Shown here: one piece after another, positions 1-6,959 of the stretch | How positions within the stretch are numbered: position 1 is the stretch's first letter | How the letters are laid out: each line of letters starts with the position of its first letter | DNA from: Herpetosiphon geysericola | GTDB taxonomy: Bacteria > Chloroflexota > Chloroflexia > Chloroflexales > Herpetosiphonaceae | DNA: 46,634 nucleotides | Direction of reading: 5' to 3' | Assembly (NCBI RefSeq): GCF_001306135.1 | Contig: NZ_LGKP01000014.1 | Location: 1 to 46,634, forward strand | Notes under the pieces: model-generated | Database searches by the model: none | Told to the model about the DNA's origin: nothing | Seen by the model: only the letters and a program-made list of their open reading frames with translations | Position numbers and translations under genes: made by a program

Positions 1-127
1 ATGCTTATCCTCTTGGTGATTTACTTCCTGCAAACATTCGGCTGATCGAACTGCTGGAGGGTGAGGGCTATGCAAACACTCGCTAACCTTGTTCGTCACT
101 ACATCGCAGCGGCTGATCAGCCGCTGC
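1..127. repeat. Terminal direct repeat, left copy
   Basis: These 127 bases are identical to 46508-46634. A 127-base identical overlap at both ends is what an assembler leaves when it closes a circular (or circularly permuted) molecule at that k-mer size. It is therefore most likely one physical copy, not a biological repeat. The repeat cuts through the end of PRTRC gene B and the start of PRTRC gene A, which read correctly across the join. Confidence 0.9.
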
Positions 128-717
128 CGCCACCGACACCAGGCATTGATTGGCTCTTTGCTGCGAATGGATTATTCAAGCGAGCGACCAATGCAGCGCT
201 CAGCGCCACGATCTGCGTTGAGCAGTACAACACCTCAATCTATGGCCTGAATGCACTCTTACCAAGCGTTCAATGGAACCACCACCGGGGTTTATTGCCA
301 GCCTCGTGGCTCGATGCCTTGCTCAATTCAGCTTGCGACGCATGCACATTACCAAGCGGCATGCTTCGCCCGCTTGAAAAACAGTGGTTTGTTATTTGGC
401 GCAATAACGGCGTGCGATTGATCGCACCAACCGAGCAGCACGCCAGTGCAGGCAGTGTTCGCTATGCAATGCCCCAAGAGCCGGTACTCCTTGATATTCA
501 TTCGCATCACACGATGCGCGCCTACTTCAGCGGCACCGACGACCGCGACGACCAAGGATTATCAATCTCGATGGTGGTTGGAAATATCTTTGAAAAGCCT
601 GAAGCAGTGGCACGGCTGAACGTGTACGGCCACCGCCAGCGCATTCCACTGACGATGTTGTTTGATGGGCTTGGCCCATTTACCGAGGGAGGGAGCTATG
701 CAGCTGCCAAGTTTTGA
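70..717 (+). CDS. PRTRC system protein A, JAB/JAMM-type metalloprotease-like
   Basis: A 215-residue protein whose C-terminal half carries a complete JAMM zinc signature: His144-x-His146, seven residues, Ser154, two residues, Asp157 (text HSHHTMRAYFSGTD). Glu51, near the start of the domain, could be the catalytic acid. JAB domains of this type remove or process ubiquitin-like proteins, and PRTRC protein A is the JAB-like member of that cassette. The ATG at 70 is preferred over a GTG at 61 because GGAGGGTGAGGG lies just upstream. Its first bases overlap the end of gene B (stop at 84-86 in this copy), and its last 20 overlap the ThiF gene, so translation is probably coupled throughout. The protease motif is seen directly; the PRTRC assignment also rests on gene order. 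No substrate is shown. Confidence 0.88.
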   Translation: MQTLANLVRHYIAAADQPLPPPTPGIDWLFAANGLFKRATNAALSATICVEQYNTSIYGLNALLPSVQWNHHRGLLPASWLDALLNSACDACTLPSGMLRPLEKQWFVIWRNNGVRLIAPTEQHASAGSVRYAMPQEPVLLDIHSHHTMRAYFSGTDDRDDQGLSISMVVGNIFEKPEAVARLNVYGHRQRIPLTMLFDGLGPFTEGGSYAAAKF

Positions 718-1534
718 GCCGCCGATTACCTTCGGCTTTGGCTATAGCGAGATCGATTTGATTGTCGTTGGCGCAGGTGGTACAGGCGGCTACGTCCTAC
801 AAAACATTGCGCGCTTGTTGGCCCACCACCGCTGGGGGCAATCGGTTCGCTGTATCGCTATCGATGGCGACCATGTTGAAGAGAAGAATGTGGGCCGCCA
901 GTTATTCAGTCACGCCGAAATTGGCCGGAATAAGGCGCAAACACTAACCCATCGGTTCAATCGCGCGCTGGGCTTGTCAATGGCAGCTATTCCAGAAATG
1001 GCGACTGTTGATATGTTGAGCGATCTTTGCCGCTATAAAAACGACCGTGTAGCGATCGTTATCGGCTGCGTCGATACCACGGCGGCCCGCGCGATTATTC
1101 ATCAATCCTTGATTGGCAAAACCTTGTGGATTGATAGTGGTAATGCTGACACCAGTGGTCAAGTGGTAATTGGATCGGCGCGCCATAAATCAGATATGCA
1201 AGGCGTGCTGGGGCCGTTTTGCTCGATGCTGCCAGCGCCCAGCTTGCTCTACCCTGACCTCATAAAACCAGTGCCACAGCTCCAGCCAACCGACGATCAG
1301 CGTAATTGCGCAATCGACCTAGTTGAGAATGTTCAATCAATGATGATCAATTCGGCCATGGCCATGATCGTCTCTGAATATTTGAACACGCTGCTGACGA
1401 AGCGCGGCATTACGCGCTATGAAACCAGTATTGATCTGGAATCGCTCGCAATGAGCAGCAAGACGATCACGGCAACTAACTTGGCGCGCTCGCTCGATGT
1501 TGAAACAGAATTTCTGACCAAGAAAGGACGATAA
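698..1534 (+). CDS. PRTRC system ThiF/E1-like activating enzyme
   Basis: A 278-residue E1/ThiF/MoeB-family protein. The nucleotide-binding loop GAGGTGG is at residues 25-31, followed by the family's IDGDHVEEKNVGRQ segment (about 55-68), which holds the acidic, Asn and Arg residues used to adenylate a Ubl C-terminus. A DTTAAR segment follows near 126. Cys204 in QRNCA is the best candidate for a thioester cysteine, by analogy with other PRTRC ThiF proteins. The start at ATG 698 follows GAGGGAGGGA and overlaps gene A by 20 bases; an upstream in-frame ATG at 662 lacks this site. The expected role is to activate the C-terminal Gly of protein C and pass it to protein B. No dedicated adenylation partner other than protein C is encoded nearby. 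Confidence 0.9.
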   Translation: MQLPSFEPPITFGFGYSEIDLIVVGAGGTGGYVLQNIARLLAHHRWGQSVRCIAIDGDHVEEKNVGRQLFSHAEIGRNKAQTLTHRFNRALGLSMAAIPEMATVDMLSDLCRYKNDRVAIVIGCVDTTAARAIIHQSLIGKTLWIDSGNADTSGQVVIGSARHKSDMQGVLGPFCSMLPAPSLLYPDLIKPVPQLQPTDDQRNCAIDLVENVQSMMINSAMAMIVSEYLNTLLTKRGITRYETSIDLESLAMSSKTITATNLARSLDVETEFLTKKGR

Positions 1535-1537
1535 ATC

Positions 1538-2650
1538 ATGACCTTCGTAAAACCAGAAGTTGAAGAAATCGACACCCGCTTTGTGCGTACCGATGGCGGC
1601 ACGCAAACACGCGCCAGCCTCAGCATGTTCACGGTTGATAATTATGCTGAGGCCATGAAGGACGGCGTAGTATTTCCACCAATTATCACCTATTACGATG
1701 GCAGCGAGTATTGGCTCGCTGATGGCTTTCACCGCTTGGCCGCTGCCGAGCGGGCAGGCCACAGCGCAATTGATTGCGAGATTCGTCAAGGAACGCGCCG
1801 CGATGCGATTCTGTATAGCGTTGGGGCCAACTCGAACCACGGCCTGCAACGCACCCGCGAAGACGTGCGCCGCGCAATCGATTTGCTGCTGCGTGATGAT
1901 GAATGGCGCGAATGGTCAGATTCGGTTATTGCGGCCAAGGTTGGCTGCAATAACAAAACAGTTGGCAGCCGCCGCGCCGAATTGGTCGCAGTTGGGGAGA
2001 TTGAGGATTCGGGCATCCGGCGAGCCGCTGATGGCCGCCTGATGAACACCGCGAAAATTGGCGATGGGCCAACGGAATTACCATCAGCATCGATGCTTAC
2101 GCCTGAGCCAACCATCCATGCATCCATGCCCACTGATCAAGAATTGGCCGTCGTCGAACCAGAGCCAACTCTTACGCCAGCGCCAAAAGCTATTCCAAGC
2201 ATTGTCAATTTTCAAGCTGCACCACGCGTCGAAAATCACCCGATTCCGGCAACGCCAGCACTAGCACCCGTGCAGGCCGCAGCGCCCAAGCCAATGCCAG
2301 CACCACAACTGGTACCAAGCTTGACACCAGCTGCTGCGCCACCATTGCTCACGCTCACGCCAGCGAGCGGGCCAACCCTAACTCCTTTGGCAGCTCCAGC
2401 ACCATCACATGATCTTCAGTCGGTGATTCAAACGCAAGCTATTGCAGCATTGATTCAGTCGATGGCAGCCGAAGCCCAGCGCATCGCACACGAGACGCTG
2501 ACCACGTATGAGCAAACAAGCAAGCACTATATTGAAATTGAGGTCGATAAAGGTCGCTTTGAAAACGCTGGCAAGCTCATGCTGACATCGCCAAGCATTC
2601 AAAGCCAAGCCGCATTTTTGGCCGTGGCAATCACAATTGAGGATGCGTAG
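1538..2650 (+). CDS. PRTRC-type ParB-related DNA-binding protein
   Basis: A 370-residue protein with a ParB/Srx-type N-terminal domain. The ParB box is WLADGFHRLAA (59-69), followed by GANSNHGLQRTREDVRRA (96-113), which corresponds to the conserved stretch after it. A helix-turn-helix follows around 125-150 (IAAKVGCNNKTVGSRR). Residues about 185-300 are a low-complexity Pro/Ala linker, and the last 70 residues look helical, a possible dimer domain. It begins three bases after ThiF with AAAGGA upstream. ParB proteins bind centromere sites and many use CTP; here it is presumably the DNA-binding arm of the PRTRC cassette. The linker contains the recurring CATCCATGCAT DNA motif. The repeats at 5260-5527 are a possible target (inference). 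Confidence 0.88.
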   Translation: MTFVKPEVEEIDTRFVRTDGGTQTRASLSMFTVDNYAEAMKDGVVFPPIITYYDGSEYWLADGFHRLAAAERAGHSAIDCEIRQGTRRDAILYSVGANSNHGLQRTREDVRRAIDLLLRDDEWREWSDSVIAAKVGCNNKTVGSRRAELVAVGEIEDSGIRRAADGRLMNTAKIGDGPTELPSASMLTPEPTIHASMPTDQELAVVEPEPTLTPAPKAIPSIVNFQAAPRVENHPIPATPALAPVQAAAPKPMPAPQLVPSLTPAAAPPLLTLTPASGPTLTPLAAPAPSHDLQSVIQTQAIAALIQSMAAEAQRIAHETLTTYEQTSKHYIEIEVDKGRFENAGKLMLTSPSIQSQAAFLAVAITIEDA

Positions 2651-2670
2651 ATTTTTTATGATTGGCAGAG

Positions 2671-2691
2671 CACTTGGGAATTTCCCAAGTG
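2671..2691. repeat. 21-bp palindrome, copy 1 of 6
   Basis: The sequence is CACTTGGGAA-T-TTCCCAAGTG, 20 bases after the ParB stop codon. The same palindrome (central base A or T) occurs at 9252, 11417, 29283, 33989 and 39267, always just downstream of a gene end. No T-run follows on either strand, so it is not a standard intrinsic terminator. It could be an operator or an RNA hairpin for 3'-end protection or processing. Confidence 0.85.
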
Positions 2692-2766
2692 GGCACGCTC
2701 GCACCGTGCTCGTTTCATCATCGTTTGATGCTCGTTCCATGCTCGCTTCACTGGGGGCATGGAACC

Positions 2767-2820
2767 CGCTCGCTGAGTGGCATCAAGCGGCCATTTGGTA
2801 GGACGACACTCTTTAATAGG
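2767..2820 (+). repeat. Dispersed ~50-bp element, copy 1 of 4
   Basis: The core reads GCCATTT, nine bases, then ACACTCTTTAATAGG, preceded by GCTCGCTGAGTGGC. Related copies lie at 2896-2948, 29605-29655 and 29745-29797, all in the same orientation. The function is unknown. Confidence 0.7.
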
Positions 2821-2895
2821 CTGCTGCACACACCGTGTACAAATCGTGCACATATCGCGCAACGAACGCGCACAAATCATAAAGGTCAATGAAGC

Positions 2896-2948
2896 GGCTC
2901 GCTGCGTGGCCTGAAGGGGTCATTTCGTGGGCCGACACTCTTAATAGG
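2896..2948 (+). repeat. Dispersed ~50-bp element, copy 2 of 4
   Basis: This copy closely resembles copy 1 (GCTCGCTGCGTGGC, then TCATTT and ACACTCTTAATAGG). Its 3' end runs into the ribosome site (GGGGGA) of the next gene at 2956, so it could influence expression of that gene. Confidence 0.7.
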
Positions 2949-2955
2949 GGGATCT

Positions 2956-3168
2956 ATGGTCATTATCAAGGCGGTGTTCCGTAATTTCAACAATCGGAAT
3001 CAGCAAGTTAAGTTTATTTGCCCAGGCAATAGCTTAGGCGATAAGCGCCACGCGGAGACATTCAGTCAGGCCCAAGCCGAAGCGAAAATTGATCAACTCA
3101 AGAAAGAAGAGCGGTTCAAAACCTTCGATTTCTCAATCGAAAATGCTATTATTGAGGAGGTGAACTAG
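2956..3168 (+). CDS. Small hypothetical protein, 70 aa
   Basis: This small, soluble, charged protein opens with a short strand-like stretch (MVIIKAVF) and continues with a QAQAEAKIDQLKKEERF helix. The start is supported by GGGGGA seven bases upstream. It is the first gene after the ParB terminator gap and lies directly behind one of the ~50-bp dispersed elements. I do not recognise its family. The pattern (polar N-terminal strand, middle Lys/Glu-rich helix, acidic end) suits a small nucleic-acid- or protein-binding factor, but that is no more than a description. Confidence 0.6.
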   Translation: MVIIKAVFRNFNNRNQQVKFICPGNSLGDKRHAETFSQAQAEAKIDQLKKEERFKTFDFSIENAIIEEVN

Positions 3169-3221
3169 CCCCCTTTTCGTGATACAGCAAACGAAACAAC
3201 ATCTGTTGTATTGGAGGATGT

Positions 3222-4187
3222 ATGACTGACCTCGCGCAGCTCCAGCAATTCACCTGGTTCGATGATCCGGCAAAACCAGCCCACTACCTAACCAAGACCG
3301 AATTGGCCAAGCTTGGCTTGAAACCGCCAGCGGAGCCAGTGGCCTTTATTTATTGGAAAAAGAAACACACGACGTATTACCTCTATGATCAGAATTTGGC
3401 AACGCCCAAACGCAAGCCAACGGAAGCGCAGGCCGCAGCGCTGGCCAAAGCGCAGGACGCGCTGAAAACCTGTGAGGTTTGCGGCGAGGTAGAAACATAC
3501 CGCATACCAAAGGATCAGCGTTTAGGCGGCATCGACGAGGACGGCAAGCGTTGCCGATTGCGCGTGTGCAATGCCTGTTATTTCTGTTTCTATGCTGAAG
3601 CGCGACGAATCGATGTGTTGCGAATCCGCCGTTGGGCGCAGCAGATGATCGCTGAAAACTGGCTGATTCTCGACCTAGAAACAACTGGGTTGGGTAATGC
3701 CGAAATCATGCAGATCGGGATTGTAGACTGCGCAGGCGCGGTGCTGATGAACCAGCTCATTAAACCACGCCAAGAGCCAACGGAGCGCGCGGTTGAAGTT
3801 CATGGCATCACAATGGAGCGTGTGGCCGATGCCCCTGATCTCCTTGATGTGCTGCCTCAGCTCGCGGAGATTCTTCGAGGCCGAGAAGTCTTGGTCTACA
3901 ATCTATCCTTCGATAAGCAAGTGCTTGCTTGGTGCTTGCACGTGCGCGATATCAATGCGCGCACGTGGCTGGAGATGGCAAGTTGGAATGATTTAATGGA
4001 AGTGTACAGCGATTGGGTTGGCGACTGGAGTCATTCACGCCAAGCAAACCGCTGGCAGCGCTTGAACGGGCCGCATGATGCAGCTGGAGATTGCTTGGCT
4101 GCGCTGGCCTGCGTCAAAGAAATGGCGGCCTTCTCGATGTTCGGGCCGCTTGAGTTAGGGGCGGTTGTACTTCCAAACGAGTATTAA
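3222..4187 (+). CDS. DnaQ-like 3'-5' exonuclease with N-terminal zinc ribbon
   Basis: A 321-residue DEDDh exonuclease. Motif ExoI is DLETTG (Asp151, Glu153), ExoII is in YNLSFDKQVL, and ExoIII is PHDAAGDCLA with the His and Asp. Before the nuclease lies a four-cysteine zinc site, Cys84-x2-Cys87 and Cys116-x2-Cys119, and before that a roughly 60-residue domain with KKK-rich basic patches. DEDDh nucleases of the DnaQ family proofread or degrade single-stranded DNA; phage versions often join replication or recombination. ATG 3222 follows TTGGAGGATGT. It ends just before a strong terminator (4194-4229) that closes the rightward early operon's middle section. The zinc-ribbon fusion is less usual and may recruit it to DNA. 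Confidence 0.88.
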   Translation: MTDLAQLQQFTWFDDPAKPAHYLTKTELAKLGLKPPAEPVAFIYWKKKHTTYYLYDQNLATPKRKPTEAQAAALAKAQDALKTCEVCGEVETYRIPKDQRLGGIDEDGKRCRLRVCNACYFCFYAEARRIDVLRIRRWAQQMIAENWLILDLETTGLGNAEIMQIGIVDCAGAVLMNQLIKPRQEPTERAVEVHGITMERVADAPDLLDVLPQLAEILRGREVLVYNLSFDKQVLAWCLHVRDINARTWLEMASWNDLMEVYSDWVGDWSHSRQANRWQRLNGPHDAAGDCLAALACVKEMAAFSMFGPLELGAVVLPNEY

Positions 4188-4751
4188 TCAAAGGCCCATG
4201 ATTGATTGTCCGAATAATCAATCATGGGCTTGCTTGTGACCAACATTCGTGCTACCGAACGCCACGGCATTAAGAATATTAATGCTAGGGCCGTTTTTCG
4301 CCGAATGGACAAGCAACCTGATAGCAAGGTGAAAATTCACCTGTGCGACTACCTGTACGGTTGCCTATACGACTTCTCACGCGGTCGGATTGGTTCGGCC
4401 CACTGGAATCGCCTAAAAGCCGCTTCGTGAGGTTCCTACATCCTTTATTGCGCTCAGCAACGCAGATTCCCCCGCTTTTCTTTAGTGATCGGTATGTGTA
4501 ACCAAGGTATTGACCAGCTCGCTAGCGAGTGAAAGCTATGTGTCCACGATGTTATGGCTAGCCTGTCCCCATACGCCGAAAAACGGCAATAGGCCGCAGC
4601 GGGCGCATTTGCGCAGAAACCTACGGTTTGGCGGGCGGCAACGATTCGTGTAATTTTGGGCCATTTGACACCAACCATTAATCAATCGGCACGCATACGC
4701 ATGAAATTATGGCGTAGACTATCGACGATTCTACGATCACAGGAGAGAACC
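4188..4751. other. Gap between exonuclease and phosphatase genes
   Basis: After the terminator I see no convincing gene in this 560-base stretch. A 68-codon frame (4224-4430) starts inside the terminator stem and lacks a ribosome site. A TTGACA at 4665-4670 has no well-spaced -10. GC-rich words near 4590-4640 could fold locally. The promoter for the downstream phosphatase should be here but I cannot place it. Confidence 0.4.
4194..4229 (+). terminator. Intrinsic terminator after the exonuclease gene
   Basis: This is a perfect 14-bp stem (GCCCATGATTGATT with its complement), an 8-base loop and then TTGCTTG. It begins seven bases after the exonuclease stop. Confidence 0.75.
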
Positions 4752-5225
4752 ATGCTCTATATCTTTGACCTCGATGGCACCCTCATTCAAGGCTACATGG
4801 ACGGCGGCGATTATGCGCACGTGCAACCATTGCCGGGACGGATTGAAAAACTAGCTGAGCTGCGTGCCGTTGGCCACACCGTTGCGATTGCAACGAACCA
4901 AGGGGGCATTGCATTTGGCTACAATTCTGAGGGTGATTTCAAGGCCAAGTTGATTGAGGCCTTACGCGCGCTGAAGCTTTCGCGGGATACGCCTGTGAAA
5001 GTCTGCTTTCATCATCCGACGGCGAGTATCGAACAGTATCGTGATCCCGAAGGGTGCGCGCGTCGGAAGCCGAGCGGGTTGATGTTGAAAGAACTTATGC
5101 AGGAGCTTGGTCATACACCAGCAGACACGATGTATATCGGCGATCGACCCGAGGACGATCAGGCGGCGGAGCATGCCGCGGTGGCCTTTATGTGGGAACG
5201 GGATTTCTTTGGGCCGCTGGGTTAA
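4752..5225 (+). CDS. HAD-superfamily hydrolase, subclass IIIA phosphatase-like
   Basis: A 157-residue phosphatase with all four HAD motifs: DLDGT (motif I nucleophile and acid), ATNQGG (motif II Thr), a basic RRKPSG (motif III Lys) and GDRPEDDQAA (motif IV acids). The TNQGG and KP-x-G pattern is that of the histidinol-phosphatase, heptose-bisphosphatase and polynucleotide-3'-phosphatase group. In a phage, end-healing of DNA or RNA (3'-phosphatase) is an attractive role, but no kinase domain is attached. ATG 4752 follows AGGAGAGA; an earlier in-frame ATG (4656) has no site and adds a non-conserved N-terminus. A stem-loop (5226-5252) follows the stop immediately. Confidence 0.85.
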   Translation: MLYIFDLDGTLIQGYMDGGDYAHVQPLPGRIEKLAELRAVGHTVAIATNQGGIAFGYNSEGDFKAKLIEALRALKLSRDTPVKVCFHHPTASIEQYRDPEGCARRKPSGLMLKELMQELGHTPADTMYIGDRPEDDQAAEHAAVAFMWERDFFGPLG

Positions 5226-5252
5226 GGGCTGATATTAGATAGAAATCAGCCC
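5226..5252 (+). terminator. Stem-loop directly after the HAD gene
   Basis: GGGCTGAT pairs with ATCAGCCC across an 11-base loop, starting at the base after the stop codon. There is no strong T-run, so it is a weak intrinsic terminator or a 3'-end hairpin. Confidence 0.5.
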
Positions 5253-5259
5253 CATGGCC

Positions 5260-5527
5260 TGTACACTTGGGGTATTCACTAAACTGTACACCGGAAGTGA
5301 ATACCCTAGGAGGTGTACACCATCTTTACTTTTTCGCTTTCTTCGATCCTGTTTTTGATATACCTGATCATTGCAACTGTTCACAAAGGTGTTCACTAGA
5401 TGCGCAGGGTTGACGTGAACACTTGAAATGAACACAGATGGGCCGTGGTTTGGGTATTGACTCCGCCTGATCACAAACCCCTGTAATAGACTTGCAAGGG
5501 AGTGGTGACAGGGGATAGTGAACACCC
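5260..5527. repeat. Iteron cluster (GGGTRTTCACT / TGTACAC), candidate parS or origin
   Basis: GGGTATTCACT at 5270-5280 is mirrored perfectly at 5296-5306. AGGTGTTCACT lies at 5387-5397 and the inverted form AGTGAACACCC at 5517-5527. Shorter relatives (TGTTCAC 5379, GTGAACACT 5415, TGAACAC 5429) fill in between. TGTACAC occurs at 5260 and 5285, and GTGTACAC at 5313. The cluster lies downstream of ParB and the early operon and outside any gene, a typical setting for a partition site. Confidence 0.6.
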
Positions 5528-5557
5528 AATAGCCCTCGAAATGGGCTATTGACACAA

Positions 5558-5845
5558 CGCCAACAGCTTGTTAGGGAACGGCCTAAAGGCCCGCTGCGCT
5601 CGCGCTTGCGCCTAACAAACCGCTGGCGTTCCGCCCTTGCGGGGCGGGCACGCGGCTGCGCCGCGCCACCGTGGGAAAATCCGGTGTCCAAGTCTGGGCT
5701 ATTTCGCCTCACAATGTGAGCGCCTGCGGCGGTTCTACGAACGCTGCAATAAACGCTATTCCAGTCCTTGATCACCGGCTGCGGCTGAAGCCTTGGGCAT
5801 TGCGGTGCGGTAGCTCCTCTGCCATTTTCCCACGGTGGCGCGGCG
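5558..5845. repeat. Nested inverted repeats (19-bp imperfect, 22-bp perfect)
   Basis: 5558-5576 and 5614-5633 form an imperfect inverted repeat ending in TTGTTAGG/CCTAACAA. 5659-5680 and 5824-5845 (starting CGCCGCGCCACC) are a perfect 22-bp inverted repeat. The region is markedly more GC-rich than the DNA to its right and may fold into a large cruciform or structured RNA. Confidence 0.75.
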
Positions 5846-5963
5846 ACGTGCTTGATCTACTTTTGACCACGAGTGATCTACTTAAGCAACTGATCCAAAA
5901 CCGCCAGCATTCGATCTATCGCGCACTCTGCCTAACCGTTCCCGCCCAACGCTGCCGCGTGGT

Positions 5964-5986
5964 GTCGCTGACGCGACTGTTTTTTG
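5964..5986 (+). terminator. Short intrinsic terminator
   Basis: GTCGC and GCGAC form a stem around a TGAC loop, followed by TGTTTTTTG. It insulates the AT-rich gene pair downstream from transcription entering from the left. Confidence 0.55.
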
Positions 5987-6083
5987 AAGTGCAGAATTTA
6001 GTTTATGAAGTAGAAAAATGTGACAGAAATTAGCCTAGTTATGGTGTACGATGGATCAATGATTATCTCATTAGGAGGTTTCC

Positions 6084-6335
6084 ATGGCTCAAAAAATGCG
6101 CGAGAAAATGGTTCATATGAAAGAGTTGAAAGATGTACACGAATTTATGGATATTTATAATCAATATGCTAATGCGGCTGTTGAGGATGATATTCATTTT
6201 GATGAGGAGGACGAAGATATTATCGTTGGATGTTCAGGGTTCCAGTATCTCCCTGATGTTCATGAAGGCATCATTGTTTTGAAGGTAGTGGATAAAGTGA
6301 AGAAATCGAAAAAGGGTCTTCGTCGGGAAGTATAA
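6084..6335 (+). CDS. Small acidic protein, paralogue of the next gene, 83 aa
   Basis: This hypothetical protein has a basic start, an acidic centre (DDIHFDEEDEDIIVGC) and a basic end (KKSKKGLRR). It shares its plan with the 72-residue product of 6357-6575: a YNQY/YNKY helix, then VGC-x-G, a Pro-Asp segment, and a hydrophobic strand (GIIVLKV versus GIIILRV). AGGAGG at 6073-6078 gives a strong start. The pair sits between two stem-loops and is visibly richer in A+T than its neighbours, with codons such as ATT, GAT and GAA dominating. That combination is typical of a recently acquired phage 'moron' expressed from the prophage. I do not recognise the family. Confidence 0.65.
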   Translation: MAQKMREKMVHMKELKDVHEFMDIYNQYANAAVEDDIHFDEEDEDIIVGCSGFQYLPDVHEGIIVLKVVDKVKKSKKGLRREV

Positions 6336-6356
6336 AAATGATTGGAGATTGTAGTT

Positions 6357-6575
6357 ATGAAAGAAATGATCACATTCCCCAACATCACGTCCTCGGATTT
6401 TGCCAAGGAGTACAATAAATATCAAGATCCAAATATTGGCACTAGGCCACTATCTCCTCTGAGACGCGAAGTCGTTGGTTGTGAAGGCCATGAATTCCAC
6501 CCTGACCCTAGCTCATTTAATGAAACTGATGTACGCGGACTGGGCATTATCATTCTACGAGTTGCACGGCCATAA
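6357..6575 (+). CDS. Small protein, paralogue of the previous gene, 72 aa
   Basis: This is the second member of the AT-rich pair. The similarity to the gene upstream is clearest in SDFAKEYNKYQDP, VVGCEGHEF and GLGIIILRVARP. The start is taken at ATG 6357 with GGAG nine bases upstream; a TTG at 6342 would add five residues and lacks a spaced site. A 11-bp stem-loop (6602-6631) follows. The function is unknown. The shared Gly-Cys followed by a terminal hydrophobic strand suggests a small compact fold, and the tandem arrangement suggests local duplication and divergence. Confidence 0.6.
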   Translation: MKEMITFPNITSSDFAKEYNKYQDPNIGTRPLSPLRREVVGCEGHEFHPDPSSFNETDVRGLGIIILRVARP

Positions 6576-6601
6576 TAAGAGAGATACGATTGAATTTACT
6601 T

Positions 6602-6631
6602 GCGGATCAGTCACCACCCTGACTGATCCGC
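6602..6631 (+). terminator. Stem-loop closing the AT-rich gene pair
   Basis: GCGGATCAGTC and GACTGATCCGC form an 11-bp perfect stem with an 8-base loop. The following CTCCCCT is not a T-run, so termination strength is uncertain. Confidence 0.6.
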
Positions 6632-6889
6632 CTCCCCTGAAATCAATCAATAATCAATCCTGCAATTAAAACGAAATCTGAATGAAATTAAATAACCCTC
6701 AATATCCCACTTTTACCCACACCCAGAGTAGAATCCACGACCCGATACAACTATGCAAAATCAGGAAAGTTAATATCGCCAGCAATTTATTTTGCCGCGT
6801 GCAATTCTTTGTGATCCACTATTCCAAGTCGTAGGCATGCGTTTGCTGGTCAGTGTAGGGTTTTTTGCCCCTTTTTAGCGCATTCGTGC

Positions 6890-6918
6890 TTGACAACAAA
6901 AATCATTCGTTTTAGCAT
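6890..6918 (+). promoter_or_regulatory. Sigma70-like promoter for the lysis/structural block
   Basis: TTGACA at 6890-6895, a 17-base spacer and TAGCAT at 6913-6918. It is the only well-formed promoter I see before the 22-kb rightward block of lysis, packaging and structural genes. Confidence 0.6.
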
Positions 6919-6959
6919 TTATGTACAGTCATACAGCGCCCTACCCAACGAGGTGTCCC

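Larger units (their letters stand above)
2651..2955. other. Gap after ParB: palindrome plus two copies of a ~50-bp repeat
   Basis: This gap has no convincing gene. It holds the 21-bp palindrome (2671-2691), a stretch of repeated ATGCTCG/GTGCTCG words (2700-2755), and two similar 53-54-bp elements in tandem orientation (2767-2820 and 2896-2948). Between them are several GTGTAC/GTGCAC words. A 31-residue frame opens at ATG 2889 behind AAAGG and runs through the second element, but nothing else supports it. Confidence 0.6.
5226..6083. other. 858-base non-coding region with iterons and inverted repeats
   Basis: This is the longest stretch without a supportable gene. From left to right it holds the HAD stem-loop, a cluster of GGGTRTTCACT and TGTACAC words (5260-5527), a 9-bp hairpin (5527-5551), an imperfect 19-bp inverted repeat (5558-5576 with 5614-5633), a perfect 22-bp inverted repeat with a 143-base spacer (5659-5680 with 5824-5845), two GATCTACTT words (about 5865-5882), and a terminator (5964-5986). 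Open frames here lack ribosome sites. It could be a centromere or an origin. Confidence 0.6.
6576..6959. other. Gap upstream of the late/lysis genes
   Basis: No gene is seen here. It contains the stem-loop at 6602-6631, an AT-rich tract with several AATCAATC words (6638-6700), and the promoter at 6890-6918 that should drive the lysis and structural block. Confidence 0.55.

Noticed and set aside
1337-1849. 170-codon minus-strand frame opposite ThiF/ParB
   Set aside because: It lies opposite two well-supported genes and shows no protein-like pattern.
2671-2691. Reading the 21-bp palindromes as standard intrinsic terminators
   Set aside because: None of the six copies is followed by a T-run on either strand.
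2662-2892. 76-codon frame across the palindrome and repeat copy 1
   Set aside because: It runs through repeats, lacks a ribosome site, and its composition follows the repeat DNA.
4224-4430. 68-codon open frame after the exonuclease
   Set aside because: It starts inside the right arm of the terminator stem and has no ribosome site; kept only as a remark in the gap entry.
5570-5625. Integron attC site suggested by GTTAGG and GCCTAAC words
   Set aside because: The core-site spacing and GTTRRRY ending do not match a proper attC, and no integron integrase is present.
5671-6033. 120-codon frame in the inverted-repeat region
   Set aside because: It spans the 22-bp inverted repeat arms and a terminator and has no ribosome site or family-like pattern.
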